Source: DAOMOD01 sp964526035
GTDB lineage: Bacteria; Pseudomonadota; Gammaproteobacteria; Xanthomonadales; BPKI01
Assembly (NCBI GenBank): GCA_964526035.1
Contig: CAZGKE010000006.1
Location: 1-46,758 of the forward strand
Reading direction: 5' to 3'
DNA: 46,758 bases
The notes beneath the pieces are model-generated. The model saw nothing but the letters and a program-made list of their open reading frames with translations. It made no database searches and was not told the DNA's origin. Within the stretch, counting starts at the first letter, position 1. Each line of letters begins with the position of its first letter. This document shows positions 1 to 8,656 of the stretch, in pieces. The position numbers and the translations under genes were made by a program.

Positions 1-20
1 AGGGGCCTTATCCAAAACGA

Positions 21-54
21 AACGCCCCGCTCAGTCGAGCGGGGCGTTTTCTTT
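21..54 (+). terminator. Rho-independent terminator, possibly bidirectional
   Basis: A perfect 12-bp inverted repeat (21-32 with 37-48) encloses the 4-nt loop AGTC. The rightward strand continues with TTCTTT and the leftward strand also has T-rich flanks. It can end a rightward gene lying left of the window and may catch leftward transcripts from the kinase gene that stops at 177. The 60-176 stretch between it and that gene shows nothing recognisable. Confidence 0.8.
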
Positions 55-176
55 GGCGCCGACTTGAGGGACCGCGAGCTCCGCATCCGTCTGGTTCATG
101 TCCGACCGGGAATCGGCGCGGAACGCCCCGCGGCTGGAAACCGCGCGGCGTAAGCCGAGTCGCTGCAATGAGAATC

Positions 177-1112
177 CTAGTCGAGGCGCATTCCGTAGGC
201 GTCCTTGAAACGCTCGCTGAATTCACTGTAGTCGAAGCGCTGGTTCTGGGTGCCGGCGTGGGCCACCTTGATGGCCCCCATCAGCGAAGCAATGCGACCG
301 CTCAACTGGATGTCCATGCCCTTCATCAGTCCGAAGATCAGCCCGGCCCGGTAGGCATCACCGCAGCCGGTGGGATCAATGATCTTCTCCGCCTTGGCGG
401 CCGGAACCTGTACGCACCCGCCGCGGGCATGAACCATCGAGCCTTCAGCGCCTCGGGTGACGATGTAGCCCTCTACACGTTCGGCAATCTGTGCCTCGGT
501 CCATCCGGTGCGCTCCTTGAGAAGCTGGCACTCGTAGTCGTTTACGGTGACCCAGGTGGCCTGCTCGATGAAGGCGCGGAACTCCTCGCCGTTGAACAGC
601 GGCATGGCCTGCCCGGGATCAAAAATGAAGGGGATGCCGCGCTCGGAGAACTCCCGCGCGTGTTGGAGCATGGCGTCGCGTCCGTCGGGAGCAACGATCC
701 CGAAAGTGGCCTGGGCGACGTCGCGCACATGATTTCGGTGGGAATGCATCATCGCACCAGGATGGAACGCGGTGATCTGATTGTCGGAAAGGTCCGTGGT
801 AATGAACGCCTGTGCGGTGTAGGTGTCAGGAATCTCTGCAACGCAGTCGAGAGAGATGCCGCTCTGCATCATATGGTTGCGGTATGGCGCAAAATCGACA
901 CCGACCGTGGCCATGGGCAGTGGATCGCCGCCGAGAAGTTTCAGGTTGTAGCTGATGTTGCCAGCACAGCCCCCGAATTCTCGGCGCATGTCTGGCACCA
1001 GGAAGGCGACGTTCAGCATGTGCACCTTGTCTGGAAGAATGTGGTTCTTGAAGTGATCCTGGAACACCATGATGGTGTCGTAGGCCAGGGACCCGCAGAT
1101 CAGTGCCGACAT
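177..1112 (-). CDS. PfkB-family carbohydrate kinase, adenosine kinase-like
   Basis: This 311-aa ribokinase/PfkB-fold enzyme transfers phosphate from ATP to the hydroxymethyl group of a sugar or nucleoside. The N-terminal part has the glycine-rich FGGCAGNISYN segment (about residues 47-56), typical of bacterial adenosine kinase-like members. The PfkB signature DPTGCGD is at 246-252, with D252 the expected catalytic base and the surrounding glycines forming the anion hole. The start MSALICGSLAYDTI matches the usual first beta strand of the family. It is divergent from mreB, so there is no operon partner in view. Adenosine as substrate is an inference from overall resemblance; another nucleoside or sugar is possible. 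The protein is cytoplasmic and probably serves purine salvage. Confidence 0.85.
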   Translation of the reverse strand: MSALICGSLAYDTIMVFQDHFKNHILPDKVHMLNVAFLVPDMRREFGGCAGNISYNLKLLGGDPLPMATVGVDFAPYRNHMMQSGISLDCVAEIPDTYTAQAFITTDLSDNQITAFHPGAMMHSHRNHVRDVAQATFGIVAPDGRDAMLQHAREFSERGIPFIFDPGQAMPLFNGEEFRAFIEQATWVTVNDYECQLLKERTGWTEAQIAERVEGYIVTRGAEGSMVHARGGCVQVPAAKAEKIIDPTGCGDAYRAGLIFGLMKGMDIQLSGRIASLMGAIKVAHAGTQNQRFDYSEFSERFKDAYGMRLD

Positions 1113-1300
1113 GAGCGTGGAGTTCCTTCAGCTGCAATTGGGGATGCGCAAACCCTCGAAGCGTACTGTCTGGCAGACTTCCTGACTACCGCGCCTGGTC
1201 GAGAATGCCCGCTCCCCGGCACAATGCCGGCTTGCTGGGGCCCCACACGGTTGCTACGCTAGCCCGCTTTTCCGCCATACACGGCTGCCCCCACTTACTC

Positions 1301-2347
1301 ATGTTCAAGAGCCTTCGCGGATTCTTTTCCAATGACCTGTCCATTGACCTGGGCACGGCCAATACGCTGATCTACGTGCGCGGTCAGGGCATCGTTCTCA
1401 ACGAGCCCTCGGTAGTTGCGATCCGCCAGGACCGTGGCCCCGGCGGTCCGCGCTCGGTCGCGGCAGTAGGCGTGGAGGCCAAGCGCATGCTTGGTCGCAC
1501 GCCTGGCAATATCGTGACCATCCGGCCGATGAAGGATGGCGTCATTGCCGACTTCACGATGACCGAGGCGATGCTGCAGCACTTCATCAAGAAGGTGCAC
1601 CGCTCGCGCTTCCTGCGCCCGTCACCGCGCGTGCTGATCTGCGTGCCGTGCGGGTCGACCCAGGTCGAGCGACGCGCGATCAAGGAATCCGCGGAGCGCG
1701 CGGGCGCCCGAGATGTCTACCTGATCGAAGAGCCGATGGCGGCAGCGATCGGTGCCGGGATTCCGGTCCACGAGGCGCGTGGTTCGATGGTGTTGGATAT
1801 TGGTGGCGGCACCTCGGAAGTGGCGGTGATATCCCTCAACGGCGTGGTCTATTCCCAGTCGGTACGCATCGGCGGCGACCGCTTCGACGAATCCATCGTC
1901 AACTATGTGCGGCGCAATCATGGCACCCTGATCGGCGAGGTGACGGCCGAACGGATCAAGGTCGAAATTGGCTGTGCCTACCCGCTGGTCGAACCGCAGT
2001 CCATGGAAGTCTCCGGGCGCAATCTCGCCGAAGGTGTTCCGCGAATGTTCAACATCAGCTCCAACGAAGTCCTGGAAGCGCTGCACGAACCACTTTCCGG
2101 AATCGTCAGCGCAGTCAAGGCCGCCCTTGAGCAAACGCCTCCGGAACTGTGCGCAGACGTCGCCGAGCGCGGCATCGTGCTGACCGGTGGAGGCGCGCTC
2201 CTGCGCGGCCTTGATCGCCTGCTTTCGGAAGAGACGGGTCTCCACGTGCAGGTGGCCGAGGATCCGCTGACGTGCGTGGCTCGTGGAGGCGGGCGCGCCC
2301 TTGAGCTGGTGGATCTGCACGGCAACGACTTCTTCGCTTCGGAGTGA
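1301..2347 (+). CDS. mreB: Rod shape-determining protein MreB
   Basis: MreB is a 348-aa bacterial actin that polymerises under the inner membrane and directs the elongation peptidoglycan machinery. The phosphate-1 loop DLGTANTLIY lies at 16-25 and the second nucleotide-binding segment LDIGGGTSEV at about 164-173. The C-terminal part carries TGGGALLRGLD. An in-frame upstream extension exists, but family alignment supports the start MFKSLRGFFSNDLSIDLGTAN at 1301. No purine-rich ribosome-binding site precedes this ATG (the upstream bases are CCCCCACTTACTC), so initiation may be leaderless or SD-independent. It is the first gene of an array through prc. The 188-nt gap to the divergent kinase should hold the promoter; a small CCGGCA/TGCCGG hairpin near 1216-1230 is the only structure I see there. 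Confidence 0.97.
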   Translation: MFKSLRGFFSNDLSIDLGTANTLIYVRGQGIVLNEPSVVAIRQDRGPGGPRSVAAVGVEAKRMLGRTPGNIVTIRPMKDGVIADFTMTEAMLQHFIKKVHRSRFLRPSPRVLICVPCGSTQVERRAIKESAERAGARDVYLIEEPMAAAIGAGIPVHEARGSMVLDIGGGTSEVAVISLNGVVYSQSVRIGGDRFDESIVNYVRRNHGTLIGEVTAERIKVEIGCAYPLVEPQSMEVSGRNLAEGVPRMFNISSNEVLEALHEPLSGIVSAVKAALEQTPPELCADVAERGIVLTGGGALLRGLDRLLSEETGLHVQVAEDPLTCVARGGGRALELVDLHGNDFFASE

Positions 2348-2388
2348 CCCTGGCGACGGCAGGGCTTGGCGCAGCGCGGTCCTGAAAC

Positions 2389-3288
2389 GTGGTTTACGAC
2401 AATCCGGAAAAATCTACGCTGTTCGATCCGGAGGCATCGGCAACACTGCGCCTCGCGGGCTACCTGCTGCTCGGCGTGGTGCTGATGGTGATCGACTTCC
2501 GCGGTGGGTATCTCGACAAGGTCCGCTCGACCTTCTCGGTGCTGGCCCACCCCATGTACCTTGTTGCATCCAGTCCGGCGCGCATGACTCGTTGGCTCGC
2601 GGAGGGTTTCAGTGAGCGCCAGGCGTTGGTCGTGGAAAATCGCGAGAAGGCACAGGCGCTGCTGCTTGCCGAGGCCCGCCTCAATCGACTGCAGGCGGTC
2701 CAGCAGCAGAACCTCCGCCTGCGCGAGTTGCTCGGCGCCAAGCGTTCTCTGGGCCTCAAGGTCCAGTTTGCCGAGCTTCTGGACATTGATCTCGATCCCT
2801 TCAGGCATCGCATCGCCATTGGACTGGGATCCAGGGAAGGCGTGACCCCAGGGCAGGCCGTCATCGATGCGCGCGGCGTCATGGGACAGGTGGTGAGCGT
2901 CGGGCCGTTCAGCAGCCAGGCCATCCTCATCACCGATCCCAGTCATGCGCTTCCCGTGCAGGTATCTCGAAACGCGCTGCGAACCATAGCCTATGGGACC
3001 GGTCGCACGGACCGCTTGATCCTCCCCAACATCCCGATCAGCGCCGATCTCGAAGTCGGCGACCGCCTCTATACCTCGGGTCTCGGTGGCGTATTTCCTG
3101 CCGGGCTGCCGGTAGCGCGCATTGTTGAAATCCGAACCGATGAAACCGGAAATTTCGCCGTCGCGCATGCGCTCCCGGAAGCAGGTCTCGAGCGAAGTGG
3201 TGAAGTTCTGATCTTGTGGGATGAGCCGATGTCGCTGCAGGGTACGGCCGCGAGTGGCGACGAGAGCCCGCCTGAGCCCGGGCCATGA
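2389..3288 (+). CDS. mreC: Rod shape-determining protein MreC (GTG start)
   Basis: MreC is a bitopic periplasmic scaffold that links MreB and MreD to PBP2 and activates the elongasome. This 299-aa protein has one N-terminal membrane segment (about residues 24-42). A coiled-coil stretch rich in Glu, Gln, Arg and Leu follows (about 75-115), then the two beta domains typical of MreC, including the segment ITDPSHALPVQV. The start is GTG at 2389, 41 nt after mreB; no better ATG fits the membrane segment. Its stop overlaps the mreD start in an ATGA junction, which implies translational coupling. The acidic, Pro-rich tail (SPPEPGP) is probably disordered. Confidence 0.96.
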   Translation: MVYDNPEKSTLFDPEASATLRLAGYLLLGVVLMVIDFRGGYLDKVRSTFSVLAHPMYLVASSPARMTRWLAEGFSERQALVVENREKAQALLLAEARLNRLQAVQQQNLRLRELLGAKRSLGLKVQFAELLDIDLDPFRHRIAIGLGSREGVTPGQAVIDARGVMGQVVSVGPFSSQAILITDPSHALPVQVSRNALRTIAYGTGRTDRLILPNIPISADLEVGDRLYTSGLGGVFPAGLPVARIVEIRTDETGNFAVAHALPEAGLERSGEVLILWDEPMSLQGTAASGDESPPEPGP

Positions 3289-3773
3289 GCGGCGCTCGTC
3301 ATACCTCGCTGCTGTTCTGGATGTCGCTGCTGGCGGCGCTGATGCTCGCGCTGCTGCCGCTGCCGCCGCCGCTGCAGGCACTCAAACCCTATTGGCCGGC
3401 GCTTGTTCTTCTGTACTGGATACTCGAGGCGCCGGAAGCCGTCGGGCTCGGTTTCGCGTTTCTGTTCGGGCTGCTGGCCGATCTGCTGTTCGGCACCTTG
3501 TTTGGTGAACAGGCGCTGCGGCTTGCCATCATTGCGTTCCTCGGCGCGCGGTTCCGCTCCCGCATACGCTTCTTTCCGATGTGGCAGCAGGCGCTGGCGG
3601 TTCTCATCATGCTTCTCAATGACCGGGTGGTCCTGCTCGGCATTCGGGCCTTCGCCGGGGAGGGTTTGCCGCCGGCGGCGTTCTGGCTTGCGCCGCTGGC
3701 GGGCATGCTGATCTGGCCTTGGCTGTTCCTGCTGCTGGATGCACTCGGGCAGTGGCGGCGCGGTCGCCGATGA
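3285..3773 (+). CDS. mreD: Rod shape-determining protein MreD
   Basis: MreD is a 162-aa, very hydrophobic inner-membrane protein with about five predicted membrane segments. It is the usual length for the family, whose members act with MreC in the rod complex. The N-terminal helix is rich in Leu and Ala, and the interior contains LLADLLFGTLFGEQALRLAII, which resembles the conserved GLLxDLLxGxxLG region of MreD. Identification relies strongly on position between mreC and the PBP2 gene. It overlaps both neighbours by ATGA junctions, so expression is probably tightly coupled. MreD proteins are poorly conserved, but no alternative reading fits. Confidence 0.93.
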   Translation: MSGARHTSLLFWMSLLAALMLALLPLPPPLQALKPYWPALVLLYWILEAPEAVGLGFAFLFGLLADLLFGTLFGEQALRLAIIAFLGARFRSRIRFFPMWQQALAVLIMLLNDRVVLLGIRAFAGEGLPPAAFWLAPLAGMLIWPWLFLLLDALGQWRRGRR

Positions 3774-5629
3774 AAAGAAGCTGGCGCGCATCGCACGAGC
3801 TGCTGCGAGACCCGCGCACTGAGCTGGTGCTGTTTCACCGGCGCGCTGCGCAGGCGCTCCTTTTCGTCGCGATCGTGCTGCTGGCCCTGGCCGCCCGCTT
3901 CATGTGGCTTCAGGTGATCGAACATGAAACATTCCTGACGCGCTCCGAAGACAATCGCCTGAAGGTTCAACCGATTGCACCCAGCCGCGGACTCATTTTT
4001 GATCGCAACGGCCGCCTGCTTGCGGATAACGTACCCGCCTATCGCCTCGAGCTGGTTCCGGAACGGGTCGCGGATCTTGACACGACACTCAGTGAACTGC
4101 GCAAGCTGTTGCCGATCGCCGACGACGACATTGCACGTTTCCAGGAACTGCGTGCCGTGCGCCGCAGGTTCCAGAGCATTCCCCTCAAGTTCCGCTTGAG
4201 CGAGTCGGAAGTCGCGACCCTTTCGGTCAGGCGCCATCTCTTCCCTGGAGTCGACGTGGTGCCGTACCTCACCCGCCACTATCCCCGCGGCGAGGCCTTC
4301 GCGCACGTGGTCGGCTACGTGGGTCGTGTCGACGTGCGCGATCGCGAACGACTCGATCTCAGCCGCTACGCCGCAACGAGCCATATCGGCAAGACAGGAA
4401 TCGAGCGGTTTTACGAGGATTTGCTTCACGGCGAAGCCGGCTTCGAACGCGTCGAGACCAATGCCGAAGGTCGCGTGCTGCGGGTAGTCGAGAGGCAAGC
4501 CCCGGTTCCAGGCCGACACCTGTTCCTGAGCCTCGACAGCGACCTCCAGGAGATCGCGGAGCAGGCATTTGTCGGGGAAAATGGTGCGGTGGTCGCCATC
4601 GATCCGCGAAACGGCGAGGTGCTGATCATGCTCAGCATGCCCGGGTTTGACCCAAACGCCTTCGTCAATGGCATTGGTCAGGCCGACTACTCCGCGTTGC
4701 TGGCCTCACCGCGTCGACCGCTGTTCAACCGCGCCCTGCAGGGTGGCTACGAGCCGGGCTCGACGCTCAAACCGTTCCTGGGACTGGCGGGCCTCGAGTT
4801 GGGTGTTCGTGGCGTCGACGACACCGTATTGTCAGTCGGTGAGTTTCGACTTCCCGGTCAGCAGCAGGGGTACCGCGACTGGCGACGTGGCGGTCACGGC
4901 CGAGTCAACCTGCACGAATCCATCGCCCAGTCGGTAAACACCTATTTCTACTCGCTGGCTGCCGACATGGGCATTGATCGGATGAGCGAGTACATGGCCC
5001 GCTTCGGATTCGGCTCTCCCGTCGGCATCGATCTGCTGGGAGAAGGGTCCGGGGTGCTGCCGACCCGCGAATGGAAGCGCGCAACCATCAATCAGCCCTG
5101 GTATCCCGGCGAAACCGTGATCGCTGGTATCGGTCAGGGCTTCTGGGTAGTCACCCCCCTGCAGCTCGCCGCCGCGACGGCCATCCTCGCGGCCGGCGGA
5201 GAACGCGCCCAGGTGCACCTGCTGCGTGCCGTAAAGGAAGGCTTCAACGAGCCGCCGCTGGAGCGTGAGCTCGCCCCGATCGACCGGCCGGTTTCACCGA
5301 GCCCGGCCCACTGGACGCTGGTTCGGGATGGGCTGGTGGCGGTCATGCACGGTCCGACCGGCACTGCGCGCGACATCGGTGCCGACAGCCTCTACCGCAT
5401 CGCCGGAAAGACCGGTACCGCACAACGCGTGCGGCGCGGAGACACCGAATACGACGAGGACAGCGTACCCGAGCATTTGAGGCACCATGCGCTCTTCATC
5501 GCCTTTGCGCCTGCCGATGAGCCGCGCATTGCTCTTGCTGTCGTGGTGGAGGCCGGGTCCAGCGGGGCACGTGCAGCCGCTCCGCTGGCGCGCAGCATCA
5601 TCGACGCCTGGCTGTCGGAGCAACCCTGA
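3770..5629 (+). CDS. mrdA: Penicillin-binding protein 2 (peptidoglycan DD-transpeptidase)
   Basis: This is the elongation-specific class B PBP, which cross-links nascent peptidoglycan with its SEDS partner RodA. The 619-aa protein has an N-terminal membrane anchor (about residues 25-46), then a pedestal domain with the family segment SRGLIFDRNGRLLADN. The transpeptidase domain has the SxxK active site STLK at 331-334, SVN at 388-390 and KTGTAQ starting at K547. The start at 3770 was chosen for its ATGA overlap with mreD and because the following residues (KRSWRASHELLRDPRTEL) precede the anchor in the usual way. The next gene, rodA, begins in a TGATG overlap. All catalytic motifs are intact. 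Confidence 0.97.
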   Translation: MKRSWRASHELLRDPRTELVLFHRRAAQALLFVAIVLLALAARFMWLQVIEHETFLTRSEDNRLKVQPIAPSRGLIFDRNGRLLADNVPAYRLELVPERVADLDTTLSELRKLLPIADDDIARFQELRAVRRRFQSIPLKFRLSESEVATLSVRRHLFPGVDVVPYLTRHYPRGEAFAHVVGYVGRVDVRDRERLDLSRYAATSHIGKTGIERFYEDLLHGEAGFERVETNAEGRVLRVVERQAPVPGRHLFLSLDSDLQEIAEQAFVGENGAVVAIDPRNGEVLIMLSMPGFDPNAFVNGIGQADYSALLASPRRPLFNRALQGGYEPGSTLKPFLGLAGLELGVRGVDDTVLSVGEFRLPGQQQGYRDWRRGGHGRVNLHESIAQSVNTYFYSLAADMGIDRMSEYMARFGFGSPVGIDLLGEGSGVLPTREWKRATINQPWYPGETVIAGIGQGFWVVTPLQLAAATAILAAGGERAQVHLLRAVKEGFNEPPLERELAPIDRPVSPSPAHWTLVRDGLVAVMHGPTGTARDIGADSLYRIAGKTGTAQRVRRGDTEYDEDSVPEHLRHHALFIAFAPADEPRIALAVVVEAGSSGARAAAPLARSIIDAWLSEQP

Positions 5630-6756
5630 TGCTCGATGTCCAGCTTGCAGACCGTGTTGCGCGATTGTGGCGTCGGCTGGCCAGGCTTCCGCACCTCGAT
5701 CTGTCGCTCCTGTTGATGCTGCTGGTTCTTGCCTCCGTCGGCCTTGCCGTGCTGTATGCCGCCGCGGACGGCAATGCAAGGATGGTCAATCGACAGGCGC
5801 TGCGCTTGGGAATTGGCTTCGCCGCGCTGTTGCTTCTGGCTCGAGTGCCGATGCCATGGCTGCAGCGCGCGGCGCCGTGGTTTTACCTGGCTACCATGCT
5901 GCTCCTGCTGGCAGTCATGCTGATAGGCGAAGGTCGTGGCGCCGCCCGCTGGCTGAGCCTGGGGCCCATTCGATTCCAGCCGTCCGAGCTGGCGAAGCTC
6001 GCAGTGCCGATGATGCTTGCCTGGTATCTGCACCGTTCGCGATTGCCCCCGGGGTGGATCGCGTTGGCGGTGGCTGCCGTGGTGATTGCCTTGCCGGCGA
6101 CTCTCATTCTTCGTCAGCCCGACCTGGGAACCGCCGTGCTGGTCGCCGTCAGCGGCATGTTCGTGGTGTTTCTCGCCGGTCTCTCCTGGTGGCGGATACT
6201 GGCTGTCGGTGCGCTGGTCGCGGCGGCTCTGCCCGTCGCCTGGCGGTATCTCCACGATTACCAGCGCAACCGGATCCTCATGCTTTTCGATCCGGAAAAG
6301 GACCCTCTCGGCGATGGCTGGAACATCATCCAGTCGAAGATCGCCGTGGGTTCCGGAGGGCTTTGGGGCAAGGGGTGGCAGCAAGGCACACAGTCCCGTC
6401 TCGAATTTCTTCCCGAGCACACCACCGATTTCATCTTTGCCGTACTCGCCGAGGAGTTCGGTCTGATTGGCGTGGCGCTGCTGCTGCTGCTCTATGCAGC
6501 GATCATCGGTCGCGGACTGTGGCTGGCAATGCAGGGATCGGACACCTTCGCCCGCCTGCTCGGTGGCGCCATTTGCCTCGCGTTCTTCACTTATGTGGCG
6601 GTGAACGCCGGCATGATCAGCGGGCTGCTCCCCGTCGTTGGAGTGCCGATGCCGCTGCTCAGCTATGGCGGTACCTCGGCGGTCAGTCTTCTGGCCGCTT
6701 TCGGCATCCTCATGTCGATTTACGGGCACCGCCGCATGGCGCCGGGCCGACGTTGA
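5629..6756 (+). CDS. mrdB: RodA, SEDS-family peptidoglycan glycosyltransferase
   Basis: RodA is the polytopic SEDS enzyme that polymerises lipid II glycan strands during lateral wall growth, paired with PBP2 encoded just upstream. The 375-aa protein has about ten membrane segments. The conserved loop DGWNIIQSKIAVGSGGLWGKG carries the essential Asp region, and it is followed by FLPEHTTDFIF and, near the C terminus, PLLSYGGTSAVSLLAAFGILMS. All are hallmarks of RodA rather than FtsW in this operon context. The ATG lies within the TGATG overlap with mrdA. After the stop there are 38 nt before mltB. Confidence 0.97.
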   Translation: MLDVQLADRVARLWRRLARLPHLDLSLLLMLLVLASVGLAVLYAAADGNARMVNRQALRLGIGFAALLLLARVPMPWLQRAAPWFYLATMLLLLAVMLIGEGRGAARWLSLGPIRFQPSELAKLAVPMMLAWYLHRSRLPPGWIALAVAAVVIALPATLILRQPDLGTAVLVAVSGMFVVFLAGLSWWRILAVGALVAAALPVAWRYLHDYQRNRILMLFDPEKDPLGDGWNIIQSKIAVGSGGLWGKGWQQGTQSRLEFLPEHTTDFIFAVLAEEFGLIGVALLLLLYAAIIGRGLWLAMQGSDTFARLLGGAICLAFFTYVAVNAGMISGLLPVVGVPMPLLSYGGTSAVSLLAAFGILMSIYGHRRMAPGRR

Positions 6757-6794
6757 GGCTGGTGTAAGATGTTGTTGCGCCAAACCGCGATTTC

Positions 6795-7799
6795 ATGACC
6801 TCTCCCATGCGCCTCCCTTTTCGTTTCTGGACCCTGGTCCTGCTGATAGTTGGCCCGTTCGCGGTTCTTGCCGGCGAATCCCAGACCCATCCGGGTCAGG
6901 ATGCCTTTGTACGCGCCGTCGCCGAAGAACACGGCCTCGACCCTGCCAAGATCGACAAACTGCTATCGAGCGGTCATTTCCGCCAGGACATCATTGACCT
7001 GATGACCCGTCCTGCCGAGGCCAAGCCGTGGCATCAGTACCGCCCGATCTTCATGACCCGCAAGCGCATCGACGACGGCGTCGCGTTCCTGCGCGAGAAC
7101 CGTGAGGCGCTCGCCGCCACCGAGACCCGTTTTGGCGTACCCGCAGAAATGGTGGTGGCCATCATCGGGGTCGAAACCAGCTACGGGGCCAATATCGGCC
7201 GCCATCGCGTGCTCGACGCACTGGTCACGCTGGGCTTCTACTACCCGCCGCGGCAGGCATTCTTCTCGCGCGAACTCGGGCAGCTGTTCGCGCTGGCGGG
7301 CGAGCAGGACCTCGACATCGAATCCTTGAGTGGTTCGTACGCAGGTGCCATGGGCTGGGGCCAGTTCATGCCTTCCAGCTATCGCGCCTACGCCCGTGAT
7401 GGCGACGGCGATGGCCGCATCGATCTGTGGAATTCCAAAGCGGACATCTTTGCCAGCGTCGCCAACTATTTTCACGCGCATGGCTGGAAGAATGGCGAGC
7501 CGGTTGCGGTGCCCGCCGACGTTGCAGACGATGCCGCAGACCTTGGGCGCCCCGAACTCGAACCGAAGCTGAGCGTGGCCGATCTGATGGCCAAGGGCTA
7601 CAGCAGCGCGGCGTTGGGACAGGATGATCCGCGAAAAGTGACGCTGGTGCGTCTGGATGATGTCGATGGCCCTGAATACTGGATTGCCTTCCGCAACTTC
7701 TACGTGATCACGCGCTACAACCGCAGCCCGCTGTACGCCATGGCGGTGTTTCAGCTGGCGCAGGCGATCGCCGAGCAGGCTGCTGCAGAGAGCCCTTGA
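6795..7799 (+). CDS. mltB: Lytic murein transglycosylase B
   Basis: MltB cleaves the MurNAc-GlcNAc bond of peptidoglycan to give 1,6-anhydro ends. This 334-aa protein has an N-terminal hydrophobic signal (about 10-27) ending LAG-ESQ; there is no obvious lipobox Cys, so it looks soluble-periplasmic or weakly anchored rather than a lipoprotein. The catalytic Glu is E127 in IIGVETSYGANIG, followed by the MltB-typical LDALVTLGFYYPPRQAFF and GSYAGAMGWGQFMPSSYRAYARDGDGDGRIDLW. An alternative start is the Met at residue 5. The gene overlaps rlpA by one base. A lytic enzyme next to the synthases suggests coordinated opening and insertion of wall. Confidence 0.95.
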   Translation: MTSPMRLPFRFWTLVLLIVGPFAVLAGESQTHPGQDAFVRAVAEEHGLDPAKIDKLLSSGHFRQDIIDLMTRPAEAKPWHQYRPIFMTRKRIDDGVAFLRENREALAATETRFGVPAEMVVAIIGVETSYGANIGRHRVLDALVTLGFYYPPRQAFFSRELGQLFALAGEQDLDIESLSGSYAGAMGWGQFMPSSYRAYARDGDGDGRIDLWNSKADIFASVANYFHAHGWKNGEPVAVPADVADDAADLGRPELEPKLSVADLMAKGYSSAALGQDDPRKVTLVRLDDVDGPEYWIAFRNFYVITRYNRSPLYAMAVFQLAQAIAEQAAAESP

Positions 7800-8635
7800 T
7801 GCTGCGCGTGTCCCTGACGGTCGTACTTGCCGTGACCCTGGCAGCGTGCGCAGGCAAGCCCAGGAAGGGGGCGCCGCTGGCGGACGAAACTCCGGCAGCC
7901 ACAGTGGATCAGGTGGCCGACGGGACCCCCTCCGGCCCCTTGCCCGTAGATCTCGACGCGATTCCCGAGCCGGTGCCGCGTGCCGAGCCGCGCAGCCGCT
8001 ACGGAAATCACTCGCCCTACACCGTGCTCGGCCGCACCTATCGGGTGATGGACAGCAGCGACGGCTACCTGGAGCGCGGAATCGCTTCCTGGTATGGCAC
8101 CAAGTTCCATGGTCGCCCGACTTCGAGCTTCGAGCCTTATGACATGTACCAGTACACGGCGGCGCACAAGAGCCTGCCGTTGCCCAGCTACGTGAAGGTG
8201 ACCAATCTCGACAACGGCAAGAGTGTGGTCGTCAGGGTCAACGATCGTGGGCCCTTCAAGGATGATCGCATCATCGATCTGTCGTACGTGGCGGCGCTGC
8301 GTCTTGACATGCACCAGCGCGGGACCGCGAGGGTGGAGGTGCGCGCCCTTGATCCAGAGCGTGCGGAACCCGGTCCGACCGTCGCGGTCCATGATCCAGA
8401 TGCGCGAATTTTCGTCCAGGTTGGAGCCTTTTCCGAGCGCGACAACGCGCGCCGCGCGCGTGACCGGCTGCGCGAGGCAGGCATCGAGGGTGTGCGCTTG
8501 ACGCGCGTGCGCGCCAACAGCCGCACCTTCTGGCGCGTACGGCTCGGGCCGCTGTCTGGTCGAACCGAGGCCGAGGGCAAGCTCGCCACAGTGCGCCGCC
8601 TTGGTTTCGGTGCAGCGCAAATCCTGAGTCTCTGA
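7799..8635 (+). CDS. rlpA: RlpA, septal/outer-membrane lytic lipoprotein with SPOR domain
   Basis: RlpA is a 278-aa lipoprotein; in Pseudomonas the family is a lytic transglycosylase acting on stem-less glycan. The signal peptide ends with the lipobox LAAC near residue 16. A double-psi beta-barrel (about 85-180) contains GIASWYGTKFHG, the acidic residue in SSFEPYDM and VNDRGPF..RIIDLS. A C-terminal SPOR domain (about 200-278) starts IFVQVGAFSERDNA and binds denuded glycan. I chose the ATG at 7799, in a one-base overlap with the mltB stop, over an in-frame TTG one codon earlier. It sits between mltB and dacA as in other rod-shape clusters. Confidence 0.95.
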   Translation: MLRVSLTVVLAVTLAACAGKPRKGAPLADETPAATVDQVADGTPSGPLPVDLDAIPEPVPRAEPRSRYGNHSPYTVLGRTYRVMDSSDGYLERGIASWYGTKFHGRPTSSFEPYDMYQYTAAHKSLPLPSYVKVTNLDNGKSVVVRVNDRGPFKDDRIIDLSYVAALRLDMHQRGTARVEVRALDPERAEPGPTVAVHDPDARIFVQVGAFSERDNARRARDRLREAGIEGVRLTRVRANSRTFWRVRLGPLSGRTEAEGKLATVRRLGFGAAQILSL

Positions 8636-8656
8636 CACCCCACCTCTGCATTCCCC

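Noticed and set aside
1205..1300. N-terminal extension of mreB
   Set aside because: The frame stays open, but MreB family alignment starts at MFKSLRGFF and the extra residues are unlike any MreB.
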